Shown in pieces: positions 22,689 through 33,194 of a stretch of 64,000 bases of DNA. Made by a program: the position numbers and the translations under genes. A model generated the notes under the pieces. It did not search any database. It was not told the origin of the DNA and worked only from the letters and a program-made list of their open reading frames with translations. The first letter of the stretch is position 1, and each line of letters begins with the position of its first letter. Source of the stretch: Polychytrium aggregatum (Eukaryota; Chytridiomycota; Chytridiomycetes; Polychytriales). The stretch lies in assembly GCF_025602895.1 (NCBI RefSeq), contig NW_026516241.1, forward strand, positions 186,001 through 250,000, read 5' to 3'.

Positions 22689-23190
22689 GGCTGGAAAGAC
22701 AGACAGGAGAGGGTGCACAGAAGCGGCGGGGTGGGTGGGCATGTCGATCGACAGGTAGATTTAGCGATTGGAGTTGCGAGGGCGTCGACTGGCGAGCACT
22801 TGGTCAGCCCGATTGCAGAGCCGCCAGAGATCGCCGACGGCCGAATCCGACCAGAGACTCGGTCCGTCGAAGAGCGCTCGCCAAATACAGACTCGCGGCA
22901 GACAGGCAGTCGCAAGGCACCCACCAAAGACAGCACCCGCCAGCGGCTGACACGGCCGATGCAGATCTGGAGAGAGAGGGCGATCAGAGGCGCGAGCGAC
23001 CCGACCAAAAGACCTGGGCGTGTGTGTGTGGTTCGTGTGTGTGTGTGTGTGTGGCCCGTGTGTGTGTGTGTGGTTCGTGGCCCTGGTTGATCCCGTCGCC
23101 TCCCACCACCCCTGTCCAGAACCACCACCCTCTGTCCAGCACCACCACCCGCCCAAGCCATCATCTGTCCAGAACCGCCATCCCGAAGCC
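22689..23190. other. Divergent promoter region with (TG)n
   Basis: About 500 bp between the start codons of the TMEM209-like gene (-) and OTU1 (+). It holds an interrupted TG/GT microsatellite at 23020-23073 and CCACCACC-rich sequence at 23101-23160. No gene is supported. Confidence 0.6.
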
Positions 23191-25279
23191 ATGGTAGGTC
23201 CTCCGGGCTAGCCTGTGGTCTCAGCACTGCCAGCCGCCATTCTCACCGACCGCCCGGCTCCTGCAGCGTCTCCGATGCCGCTCGTCCAAAGGTGTCCACG
23301 CCATCGGCGCTTCCCTGGGCGCTAGCTCTACGGTGCTCGAGCTCAAGACAGAGATATGCGCCATCGCCGGCATCGATGCCGCTCGTCTTCAGCGTAAGTG
23401 CGCAATCCAGGCGCATCCTAGTTTCTGGGCACAGCGGGGCCATCTGGATGCCGATGGTAATTCTCTCTCGATCGCAAGTCAAAATGGGATTCCCGCCCAA
23501 GCCGATCAGCATCGCAAACGACAGCATCACCCTTGCATCGCTTGGGATCAAGGACGGCGAGCAAGTAATTGCAGAAGAACTTCCGACAGCATCGGCAGTA
23601 GAGCTCCCACAGCCATGGGTATCGCAAGCCCAGAGCGCCAGTCCGTCCCAGCGCCTTCATGTTCAGGCGCCATCGGGCTCAAACGTGACCAAGACGGCAG
23701 CGGGCGAGGGTATCCGCTTGCCTGATGGAATTGTGTTAGTAAAGGTAGGATCCCATGTGATTCGCTGGGACAGGGCATCCGCTGGCATGCAGGGCTTGGT
23801 GATGATCAGGTCGAGGTAGCTCACATGTCTGCCCATCACGTCGTATTCCCCACAACCAACAGGAGATGAAGGACGACAACAACTGTCTATTCCGATCGAT
23901 CAGGTATCTACATGCCGGTATCCAACTTGGCATCTCTCAACAGAGCAAGCCTATTGAGCCTTGCCTGCTGATATCGATCCCAATCCGCCAGTTACGCTAT
24001 GGAGGGCACTTCGGAGCGATATCCATTACTCCGCAAGGGTATGCCAAGATCCTGCTGCAACAGCGACAAGACACAAGCCCACACCACGCCGATGACTTTG
24101 GGCATGCCGATCTGTACGATTCGGGTTCTCATCATGGTCCACTATTACCTTGCTCCGGCCACGGGCCATTCCAGTCGTTGCCGATGCCATCATCGCAGAT
24201 CCTTTCCGTTGGAACGAGGCCATATTGGGCAAAAGTCCCCACGACTATGCAGCTTGGATACAGAAGCCCCAGAGCTGGGGCGGAGCCATCGAACTCGTCA
24301 TCCTCTCTGAATACTATCAAGTTGGCAAGTAATATGGTCGACCGACACTCGCGGCTTGCCTGCTGACGTTCGGGCTCGGCTGATCTTGGTAATCGTCGAT
24401 CCACTTCCCCGGTAGACATCAGCTCGATTGACGTATCGACTGTGCGAGTCGACCGATTCGGTAAGTGCGCTGGAAACCGACTACTGATCCAAAGTTCTTG
24501 CCACGATGCTTGCCGCTCTGAGGCAAGCGTCTCACAAGATTTGGATTGCGTCTGTGTTTGGACTGAGAGTGCGTGGGACATCAGGGCCGCTGGAGATGCC
24601 GGAGCAGTGAAATCGACTCTCCTTCATTTGGTCCATACAGGAGAAGGAAAATACTCCAACCGAATCTTTGTGCTCTACAGGTTGGCTCGGGGCTGCTGCC
24701 ATCGTGCGATTCGCTATTGGCTGCTGCGATCGGCTGCTGTGCTTGACTTGAATGTCGATAAGCGCTCTGCCATCCTTCGACGGCCACCGTCATTCGATGG
24801 GACACAATCTCGCCGTTTCTGACAATCACCTCCGATTCTTGACGCCCTTTGCTGCAGCGGCATTCACTACGACGTAATCGCCATGTCCCCTGCGGACAAT
24901 GCACCAGAAGAGTTCTTCACCCGAACATTCACCGATACTGCAGAACTCGTTGCCACGGCGGCCGTGCAACTGGCCCAGATCTGGAAAGCGGTCAGTTTCA
25001 TTGGATTGCTCGTTCGCACGATGCACTCCCTCTGGTCGTGGTGCACGCATCGTACTTGAGATGTGCCGCGACTTTGATACCATCGATGGCCAACGAACGG
25101 GAGCGCCCACTGACTCGCCGAAATTGCCCGTTTCATTCGCTGTTTCACAGAAACGCAAGTTCACAGACTTGGCCAACTTTACCCTTCGCTGCAGTGTATG
25201 CAAGATCGGTCTCCATGGTCAGAAGGAAGCACAGGATCACGCCACCAAGACAGGACATACATCCTTCACCGAGTATTGA
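23191..25279 (+). CDS. OTU1: OTU-type deubiquitinase OTU1 (YOD1)
   Basis: OTU1/YOD1 is a Cdc48/p97-associated deubiquitinase of ER-associated degradation. The first exon is only the start codon (23191-23193); the next exons are 23267-23393, 23479-23744 and 23873-23903, then several more to the stop at 25277-25279. The UBX-like N-terminal domain reads MRLRCRSSKG then GFPPKPISIANDSITLASLG. The OTU domain has the catalytic Cys in KDDNNCLFRSI, then RWNEAILGKSPHDYAAWI, SWGGAIELVILSEYYQV and VRVDRFG, with the catalytic His in SGIHYD. A C-terminal C2H2 zinc finger (LRCSVCKIGLHGQKEAQDH) ends the protein, as in human YOD1. All catalytic residues are present. Confidence 0.95.
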
Positions 25280-25540
25280 CCAGCGTGTTGTTTGGCGCCG
25301 GCAAGTGACTGTCTCGATTGCCATCGACGATGAGCATCGGGGAAGCACACAGGACCAAGTGGCTCTCGCATCGTGTACAAATGCCGATACCTTGCCGTAA
25401 GAACCCCTTCTGTGTGCCAATAAACCAATCCGCGCTTCAACAGCACTGACGGCCGCACCTCCGGCCGCACCTCCGGCCATACGCTCTCCGCACATGCGTC
25501 CGCAAGTTGGCACCATAGCCGACCCATATCCGTACTATCT
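25280..25540. other. 3' intergenic between convergent OTU1 and DNAI2
   Basis: About 260 bases with a short CCGCACCTCCGG tandem repeat near 25453-25478. No gene seen. Confidence 0.5.
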
Positions 25541-28500
25541 TCAAGCACCTTCCTTCGATAGGCGGACGGCCTCATCCCGCTTTCGTTTGTCCTCCATGAG
25601 TCTTTCACGCGCTGTGCCCGATCCGTCGTCGATGGAACTGAAAAAGTCGTCCTCGGCCATCTTGAGCAGCTCATCCAGCGCCGAACCCTTGGGGCGATAG
25701 GAGGCCGATGTAGGACGCTTCTGGGCTGCCTTGAGTCTCTTTTCTCTGGCCGCGCTCTCGAGGGTCTTTTCACGCTTGGCTTCTCTCTCCAGCATCTGGC
25801 GAAATACAGTGCCACAGTCCAGCGATGAGATGGGCTGATCAGGGACCAAGCCCTCCTGCTGTCCCCGAGGCAGATTGACTCACCTGCGAAAATATGGACT
25901 TCTCGTTTGGCTGAATTTTGGCCAGGCCATCCGATAGCTCCAGGAGAGTGGTGGTTCCGTTTCGGGCGGAGGCGGCGAGCAATCGACCATGATCCTGGGC
26001 CTTGATGCAGTGGATTGGCGCACTGCAGACCTGGTAAACAAAAGCAAATATATAATCCAAGGTAGAGTCAACCTCATCGTTCGACGGCAATGCGCCGGCA
26101 TAATGATGGAGGACCGGTATTGCAGCGGCCATTCTGGCGCACTGTGTTTGCACAGCGAGCCAGCCGACGCTCAGCGCCACTCTTACTTGAACCGTGAGCG
26201 TGGGGTCATTTTGCTTGAATATGTAGTCCCAAAAGTCAATGGTGCCGTCCATTTTGGAGGTGAAGAAGAGCGATGGTCGGGTCGGGCTCCAGCAGGCGTC
26301 GGTCAAATAAGACATGGTGTATCGCGTGCTCATGATCGGCGTCTTGGCATCCTCGACCCAGATCTGAATGGTGTTATCAACAAACAGGAATCAGCTGCCT
26401 GGATAGCTGCCCTGTGCAGATTTCGAACAGCGGTGCACTCTTGACTGGTCCAGAGTCGGCGCATCGCGCACTTGCCTTAGCTGTCCAGTCGCCGACAGTG
26501 AGAAAATTCTTCAGGAAGAACGGGTTGCGCTATCAAGAGAGCTGCTGGTTAGCGCTTCCCATACACCCTTGCTCATCGGTGTGGTGGAGGCGCAAAGCCA
26601 CTTTGACAGACCGGTCACAAACATGGCGACTGCCGCGACGGCTCACCTGCAGTGCATAAACTGGACCGTGGTGGCCAGGGTACGTGTGTGTGATCTTCTC
26701 GCTCGGGTTCTTGGCTTTCTTGTTGCACATGAATATCGAGCCGTTCTCGGCACCGACCATGAATTTTGTCGGCTACAGTTGACGCAGAGAAGGCAACAGG
26801 CATCGTCAGCACCAAATCATCTTAGAAACGGGCGAGCGTGTTTCGGAGGCCGATCCACAGAGCACTGAATGGTCGAGCATATCCCGCCAAAAGCAGCAGC
26901 GGCCGCGAGGACATTCCTGATTCGCCTGATAAGACGCCGTGGGAGTGCGCCATCACAGTGTTTGTTCTGTCCACAAAGTATGTGCCGATCCACCTTTCCA
27001 ACGATCAAGACGGATCTGTGCCAGGATACGCTCATACCATGGTGGTTTCAAAGTCTAGCACGGTGCCTCCGATAACGTTTCCGTTCTTCTCAGGGTCCAG
27101 AAGGAGACTCTCGGTGGGATCGGTGAGCTTTCGGATATCCCACCACAGCACCTGGCCGTCAGTCGAGACGGAGAAGAACTCGGATCCTATAACACGAGGT
27201 GCACGAGGTTCGGGAAGTCAGTCCTGCTGCATCTAAGGTCGCCAGTGCGATTGAGAGCGAGTGCGCAAGAGGCGGCGTGCTTCTGCTGGCGGATCCAAGG
27301 CACCCGACAGTGGATGTATTCAAGTCCCAGCGTGCTTTGCCAAGTCTGGGTACCTGATTTCGACTGGACCCATTGCACATTGTAAACCGGGTCCCTGTGG
27401 CTCTTCTGAATGGGTGAGGTGTCGACCGGATAGGAGCCCTTTCTCGTATCCCAGTACGCTGAAAGGCAGGAGCGTGGGAAAGGGACGAGAGATGAGGGCG
27501 CCATCCATCCGTGCGGGGCCAGACCCAGCACCCGGGGCAGGGCATGCACATGGTGTTTGTAGGAAACAGCCAAGAGCGAAGGCCAGCAGCACCGTTGCGC
27601 TTACTCACACAGCAGACCGTTGTATGTTCCACCCACGAGAATATGGGGGTCCTTCGGGTTGTACTTGATGCAGACGAGCGGGCTGCTGGGCGTCAGTGTC
27701 AGATCGGGGGTGCTGGGGTTCTCCACGTCCCAGATATACGAGTCGTTGGACATGCCCGAGACCTGTTTCTGGAACTCGAGTACGGAGTAAGCCACGGCGA
27801 TTTTGTGGCCGTCGTCCGGATACCACGACAGATAGGTTGCGGCACGGGGAATGGGATTGGGGTCGCTGGGGAGCCACACAAGTCAGCAAAGGCAGAGTCT
27901 CTATGGCCGCACGGTCTGTCGCTCGCTGCAGACACGGTGGATCGACGCTGTCCTCTGGATGGCCCATCACTTCTTTGGCCTCTTGACGACAACGGCCAGC
28001 GCACACAGCACAGGCGCGCGCATACCGGTAGACATTGAGGGATTTGGCGGTGGGAGCCTCGATCACGGACGTGTCGGGCATCTCGGCGAAATATTCCTCA
28101 TAGATATCGATGGCATTGTTCTGCTTGATACAGTGCTCCATGGACTGCGATAAGACACGCGGGCGGGAGTTGGGCCCAAGTCAGGTCCGGATGCCTGGGA
28201 AGAGATGCAGCACGCGCAGAATCGATGGCCGGCAGCTTTGGATCAGGCAGGCATGCGGACAACAGCGGCGGACTCACCAAACCCAGCGCCTGGACGGCAC
28301 GGATGTACTCCTCGTCCTTCTCGATCTTTTTGCGGTAGCGGATGGTGTGCTCGACGTCGCTCGCGTCGACGTCCTTGGGCCATCCGCCTTGAAGGTGCAG
28401 AATGCCACGGTTGGTGAAGGAGATGCTCTCGGTGTTGACCTAGCAGTCGGCGGGGGTTGGTAGCGCTGACATTAAGCCCCTTGAAACCGCAACGCAGAAG

Positions 28501-28717
28501 CACTGGGCCGCTGGTGGGAAGATCGTGGGCTCACCTCATGCTCGCTTTGCTCGGGCACCGACTGCGATTCGACCAGGCACTGCGGCCGCTCGACATAGTG
28601 CCGCGCGAGCGACGGGTCTGGTGGGATCGAGTACGAGAGCTCGGCAGGGCGGTCGACGAAGGTCGGCTGCCGGCCAAACTCGGAGCGCTTGCGTTGGTAG
28701 ACGTATACGATTTCCAT
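25541..28717 (-). CDS. DNAI2: Axonemal outer-arm dynein intermediate chain 2 (DNAI2)
   Basis: DNAI2 (IC2/IC69 type) is a WD40 intermediate chain of the outer dynein arm and is needed for flagellar beating. The start [18 protein letters not shown] at 28717 is almost the human start (MEIVYVYVKKRSEFGKQ). Further exons give [29 protein letters not shown]-like sequence ([16 protein letters not shown]), [79 protein letters not shown] and a C-terminal basic helix to the stop at 25541. Seven WD-type repeats are expected and at least five are legible. There are about ten short introns. It is the strongest sign that the organism makes flagellated zoospores. Confidence 0.95.
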
Positions 28718-29138
28718 GACTCATGCACAGCCGACGCAGATGGGATGTCGCGAGGATGGGCTGCATAAAAACGAGAGGCAGGGCGCAAGCAGCGGGCCGA
28801 TGGCCGAGGGGGCCGCTGGAGCCATTTCCGCGCCAAATCAGCTCGCTCTCGGCCTTGATTCGTGGCTGGGCCAGCATCGAGCGGCCAGATGAGGGAGCAG
28901 GTGAGGGAGCAGGCGAGCGAGCAGATGCGAAGAACTGGTTCGAGCATGCCCAAAACGAAACGGGGCATTCTGTTCTGGGCCAGGGTCGTCGCGCTGCTCT
29001 CTGGGCTCATGAGTACACTCCAGTGTCCAAGGAGACTGGGACCAACACACAGATCGCTGCGAGGGAGACTACTCGTTTCGCTACAGCCAAGCTGTATATT
29101 CGCTGATCCAGGTTCAACTTGAAGGGGAAACACACGAA
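28718..29138. other. Upstream region of DNAI2
   Basis: About 420 bases with a (GCGAGCAG)/GAGGGAGCAGG repeat near 28886-28925. Nothing coding is supported. Confidence 0.45.
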
Positions 29139-29760
29139 GCCCTTACCGGCGATCCAATAGAAAACGAGACACCTGGGTTTTGACCACTGATCAAATACCA
29201 TCACACACTGGCCATGATCATTTGTCAGAGTGTCCAAGAGCACCATTCACCACTGGCACTCCGAGACCAGTGCAGCGACCCACAAGCAGGTCACACTTCG
29301 TCGACCCACAACTCTACTCTGCTCCAGCAAGCCACAGAGCTGATCCAGCCCATCGTTGAACGCAACCCTTTCCAGTCTGGTCCAATGATTCGCTGTCTAC
29401 TCGAGTCCACTCTCCAGAGAAAAGTGTCGCTCTCGCTCTGCCACACTGCCATCCACCGAGCCGGTTCCCTCACAAGAGGCTGCAGAACCTCTACAAACCC
29501 AAGCGACTGGATGAGCGAGTGACGCAGTTCAGGGACGAGATCCACTCCATCGACCCACATCGGATTGTCTTTGTCGATGAGACGGGCATTCGACTGTTCA
29601 TGTTTCCTCTCTGGATATTCCGAGAAAGGTGCCCGACTGCAGAGGCGCCACAACATGAAGCACAAGAAGACAAGAACATCCTCGACACCTATGACCTGTA
29701 TCGAAGTGCATGGAGTGAGACGTGTATCCTGCCTCCTGTGTCCCTTCCAAAGGGTACTGC
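29139..29760 (+). mobile_element. Decayed Tc1/mariner-IS630-like transposon
   Basis: The first 95 bases match 1497-1606 at about 75-80 percent with small gaps. Then a broken transposase follows in + orientation. The helix-turn-helix part (ATELIQPIVERNPFQSGPMI) is in one frame. The catalytic part with the first Asp (PHRIVFVDETGIRLF) is in a second frame from about 29470. A GYSEKGARLQRRHN block is back in the first frame from about 29610. VDETG is the typical first DDE/D motif of Tc1/IS630 enzymes. Two frameshifts make it non-functional. The distal catalytic residues are not recognised. Confidence 0.65.
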
Positions 29761-29761
29761 T

Positions 29762-30130
29762 TCATGTCCTCACATTGACTGTTCCTGTCTGCACCATATT
29801 GAAACACTTTCGAACAAACGAGGGTTCACTAGACGACACTGCGGGGAGGGTGATGCCCTCGTCCAAGCACCGCCTGAGATGCAGCTCCAGGAGACGAGAT
29901 GCTTCGAACTGCACGTGTGTCATGGCTCGGACAGTCTCCTCGATCTTGTCGTGCAAGGTGTCGTTCTTGATGATGGCGTCGAGGGTGCACTTGACGGTGG
30001 AGTACTCGGCCTTTAATTGCTCGTTGGTCGTTCCCCAGCGTCCTTGTTCCATCGTCGCCTCTCGATTGCCTCCTCTTCGCGGAGAAGCATTGGCAACCCT
30101 GTTCCAGTCTCCGCCCAACAACAAAACCAT
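29762..30130 (-). pseudogene. Possible Fanzor N-terminal fragment
   Basis: An ORF of about 120 codons on the minus strand, abutting the Tc1-like relic, contains EYSTVKCTLDAIIKNDTLHD, VRAMTHVQFEASRLLELHLR and LPAVSSSEPSFVRKCFNMVQ. This order (a VK-L start, an Ile-rich turn, a long helix with a His/Leu-rich face, LP, then F-R-CF-V) resembles the N-terminal recognition-lobe region of Fanzor proteins. A probable start is MEQGRWGTTNEQL. The RuvC part is missing, and the frame stops at 29762, where the transposon relic begins. This assignment is from remembered pattern, not alignment, so it is moderate. Confidence 0.45.
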
Positions 30131-30458
30131 CTGTCAATGCATGAAGTGCAGAACGGGCGAACAAGCCTACAACGTCGTCTCGACAACAACATACTACAAT
30201 CACTACTATATCTACGGTTTCCTCCCGAGGTTCCCCAAGTCCGTAATTACAGCACCTCCACTGCAACAAGTCAGCCCTCCAACACTTCTGTCAATCCTCG
30301 CTGGCCCCGGGCTCCAGTTCGCCGTTCCCAAGTCGTCATCCGGGAGATATCTTCGCCGCTCCCTCAGCCGAACCAATCGATGAGCAGATGGACCCACCCT
30401 CATCCAAGCACACAGTTGCATGCACCCCTTTGCCGAAAAATGACAGATCCTGATCACT

Positions 30459-31260
30459 TTGGTTTCTCTCGAAAATGGTATCGAAGAAATCGACCCGTTT
30501 TGCCTGGGAATCGTCGAAGTCATGACTGACTGCAACACGTCCGATAGAGTGATCAAGGAGATTCTCAAATATATTGACATATATACTGGAAACCCCGTGC
30601 CCACCATCCCGAGTCTTTACAAAATCCGAAAACACATGGACCAATTATCAACTGAGAGCGCAGTTTCTCTTCCTTGTTGCCGAAACAGCTGTATTGCCTT
30701 TGATGTCGATCATCAATCGGAGAGAACATGCCCGCATTGTGGAGAAAATCGGGGCTTAAGCTTTCGAAAGGTTCTCTCGAATGACGAGATTCAACTTTCT
30801 GAAAAGAACGCCCAGACCTATACGTACTATGAGTTTATGCCCAAGCTTCAAAGCCTTTATCAGAACCAGGAGTGGTTCGATTTGATTTGATGATGTATCG
30901 AGCCACTCGTGCCTCCGAACCAGGTGAGACATTCTTCAGACTTCCTATCAACAATCGTCCATCGTCAATACCCCATCAGTGAGCCCATACTACATATCGG
31001 TCTACGCTCGAGCGTTCTGGTCTTGTTCTCGTCTGCTGAATATTCACCATCTTCTGCGGATATACCACTCCATTCCCTCATTACTCCACAGGAATACTGA
31101 TGGGTTTCGACAGTCTCCCAAACTGGGCAAGGAGTACTGCCAGAACTGCACCGCACCTTCGTTTATGATTGCATAACTGCCTCGTAACTGACTGCCAATT
31201 GCACTTTGATTCTCAGTGTATCCATGGCTGGATACCGGTAAGTAATTTTCCAATTCTATT
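30459..31260 (+). pseudogene. CACTA-like transposase (Tnp2-type) relic
   Basis: The open frame from 30459 holds a zinc-knuckle pattern (LPCCRNSC then TCPHCGENR) followed by TYYEFMPKLQSLYQNQEWFD, the order seen in Tnp2/CACTA-type transposases. A 5-bp duplication (GATTTGATTTG at about 30879-30890) breaks the frame. Without it the sequence would go on as LMMYRATRASEPG, where a GTGAGA donor follows at 30923. Further on, NTDGF and LHNCLVTDCQLHFD-like pieces lie in changing frames. It is therefore decayed. The family (CACTA, KDZ or another) is not certain. Confidence 0.45.
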
Positions 31261-31663
31261 CAATTATTATGACTGCTGCAAATCAGCTTGGACAGCTGAA
31301 TATAAGAAATTGTTCGCTATTTACAGCCATTTCCGTCGCCTGGGGAGCGGTTCTGTCCAAGAGGCAAAGCAGTCGGGAGAAGTCGGAACAGGGGGCCGAG
31401 CCGTACGGGAATGGGTTTGTGCAACCGCGCTAACACTAAGAAATTCTGTGCGGAGACGACACGGAAATTCGAGCCAATGATCTGGGTCCAGGATGAGTCG
31501 TTATGACTCGCTTTGAACCTGCTGATCTGGTCACGGGTTTCTCAGCTTGGGCAGCATAGGTGGCCCCAAATTTTTCATCGTGGCGCTAAGGACACAGGAG
31601 ATGATGATCCGGTCAGAAACGGTCCAGAGCGTCCGCGGCAATAGCACGCCGATTCGCACGGTT

Positions 31664-31757
31664 GACCACGGCTCAGTAAGGGTGCCCTGGGGGCGATTTC
31701 ATTCAAGGTTGTTTATGAAGACCGTCGTGATTGATTGGAATAACATCACAAGTGGTC
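31664..31757 (-). ncRNA. Box C/D snoRNA, snR73-like copy b
   Basis: Boxes in RNA sense: C GTGATGT (31749-31743), D CTGA (31676-31673). A perfect terminal stem GACCAC (31757-31752) with GTGGTC (31669-31664) encloses them. The internal guide TCACGACGGTCT (31730-31719) is complementary to LSU rRNA AGACCGUCGUGA, the region of yeast 25S Cm2959, target of snR73. The D' box next to it is degenerate, so the methylated base is not fixed by eye. A second possible guide lies before box D with no target recognised. It sits where snR72 would be expected from yeast order. Confidence 0.82.
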
Positions 31758-31953
31758 CTAAAATGCATATGCAGGCAGCGTTGATAGGACTCATTGAGGG
31801 TGCTTACCTGAGAAGGATCCATAGTGGCAGTAGCAAGGTGCCAGCGACGCCGAGGCTGCCGGATGAGACTCGGGATCTGATGAGGAAGCAGAGCGCGGGG
31901 AGTTAGGCACGAGCACGATCACAAGAACTCGGCGACCGGTGTTCCAGGCGCAG

Positions 31954-32049
31954 GCATATACGACTCAGTAAGGGTGCCCTGGGGGCGGTTTCATTCAAGA
32001 TGATTATGAAGACCGTCGTGATTGATTGGAATAGCATCACAAGTATAGC
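31954..32049 (-). ncRNA. snR73: Box C/D snoRNA, snR73-like copy a
   Basis: Boxes in RNA sense: C GTGATGC (32040-32034), D CTGA (31968-31965). The terminal stem is TATAC (32047-32043) with GTATA (31961-31957), extended by GC/GC past a bulge. It carries the same LSU guide as copy b (32021-32010), and the core of about 80 nt is nearly identical while the stems differ. Its 3' end is 77 nt before the acceptor at 31876. Confidence 0.85.
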
Positions 32050-32234
32050 TCAGGGCGACGAGAAACAGCGGGTGCTGACTGTGGGACGGAGACTGACCTG
32101 CAGGGGAGGAGTGGCACTGACCAGCAGGGCGTTCTCCGTCGAGAACTGGTGCACAAGGCAGGCTGGCTGGACATTCAGGATCGCGATTAATACCAGATCG
32201 AGAGCGACGGCCCAGTCCTGGCTGCGCTTGACAG

Positions 32235-32319
32235 GGTGCTTGTCAGACGTCAAAACTGTCCACATGGCGATTCAGACATATGCTTGTCTACTTGTTTTGG
32301 AATATCATCGCTCAGCACC
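32235..32319 (-). ncRNA. snR74: Box C/D snoRNA, snR74-like (SSU Am28)
   Basis: Terminal stem GGTGCT (32319-32314) with AGCACC (32240-32235). Box C GCGATGA (32311-32305, one mismatch), D' CTGA (32275-32272), D CTGA (32246-32243). The 13-nt guide AGACAAGCATATG (32289-32277) before D' is fully complementary to the 5' end of SSU rRNA, CAUAUGCUUGUCU. The fifth base before D' falls on A28 of yeast numbering, the snR74 site. Confidence 0.9.
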
Positions 32320-32436
32320 TGATGATCGGCGATGGGGCTGTCCAGACACTCACGCTGTTCGTTCCTGGATCACAGTACACAAATGGTCAGCATCGAACGG
32401 TCTCGGCCCGCGTTCCAAAGCGGAAACAACCCGCAG

Positions 32437-32531
32437 CCTCTTTGCTCAGTGTTGCATGAATGGTAGTTAAAGGGTTTGTCCGCATCGATAACTCGTCAGA
32501 CTCGTCATCTAAAGAGTTCATCATAAAGAGG
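32437..32531 (-). ncRNA. snR75: Box C/D snoRNA, snR75-like (LSU Gm2288)
   Basis: Terminal stem CCTCTTT (32531-32525) with AAAGAGG (32443-32437). Box C ATGATGA (32524-32518), D' CTGA (32499-32496), D CTGA (32449-32446). The guide before D', TTAGATGACGAG (32512-32501), is complementary over 12 nt to LSU CUCGUCAUCUAA. The D'+5 rule points to the G of CUCG, yeast Gm2288. Confidence 0.9.
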
Positions 32532-32679
32532 GCATCATGTGTGTTGGACCAGAACAGACTCGCCACTCACCATTCACTCGGGCTGGGGAAGCAGATGCAC
32601 TTGGATCACCCTGAAAAGTCACAGCAACGTTAGAGCCATGTGTCTGCAGAGGCCACTCGTCAAGCAAGCGGCTGCGATT

Positions 32680-32773
32680 CAGCATCAGACAATGCACATT
32701 CTACATATTTGTTCAGTGCCCAGTGCGCTTACACACGCCAAGTTGTCAAGACTCGGCGTGGCATCAGTTGCTG
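32680..32773 (-). ncRNA. snR76: Box C/D snoRNA, snR76-like (LSU Cm2197)
   Basis: Terminal stem CAGCA (32773-32769) with TGCTG (32684-32680). Box C CTGATGC (32767-32761, weak), D' CTGA (32716-32713), D CTGA (32688-32685). The guide before D', GCACTGGGCA (32726-32717), pairs over 10 nt with LSU UGCCCAGUGC. The D'+5 rule gives the third C, which is yeast Cm2197 when counted from Gm2288. Weaker boxes than its neighbours, but target and order fit. Confidence 0.75.
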
Positions 32774-32934
32774 GCGATGAAGAAGGGGGGTTTGGGCAAA
32801 TCACGTACCTTTGAATGCGGTTGGCGGCATGAGTCGCTGGCATTTGTTGTGTACGGAGTGAAATGGCCTGAACTGCACAGTCTCATGGTTAGCGAGCGGC
32901 CTGAAATCCGAGCGACACGGACAAACTGCGCCGA

Positions 32935-33020
32935 GGTGGTACTCAGAAGCCAATACGTCATCACTATGTATCAGCCGGTAATTCCAGCTTAAAGTATTGT
33001 GTTGTCTCATCATAGCCACC
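32935..33020 (-). ncRNA. snR77: Box C/D snoRNA, snR77-like (SSU Um578)
   Basis: Terminal stem GGTGG (33020-33016) with CCACC (32939-32935). Box C ATGATGA (33013-33007), D' CTGA (32974-32971), C' TGATGA (32963-32958), D CTGA (32946-32943). The 14-nt guide AGCTGGAATTACCG (32989-32976) is complementary to the universally conserved SSU 530 loop, CGGUAAUUCCAGCU. D'+5 points to the U of GGUAA, yeast Um578, the snR77/SNORD65 site. Confidence 0.94.
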
Positions 33021-33194
33021 CGTTTCGGAGTGCACAAGCATCGGCTCGGGTTGGATACTTACAACAGGAGCCGCACAGAACGGGCTTGTGGGTGTGCGAG
33101 CCGAGTGGTCTGGCTTCTGAGCAAAAGCGATGCGGCGGTTAGCAAACGTCGATAGACGCTGGGTCTGCGCTGCCAATCGTCGGCCGGGCAGTTC

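Noticed and set aside
22179-23090. 303-codon ORF on +
   Set aside because: Shadow of the TMEM209-like first exon and of the TG repeat.
23393-23431. A 28-nt intron in OTU1
   Set aside because: A normal 85-nt intron (23394-23478) gives the conserved GFPP block directly.
32445-32450. CTGAG as the splice acceptor before CAAAGAGG
   Set aside because: It is the D box of the snR75-like RNA, and AAAGAGG is its closing stem.
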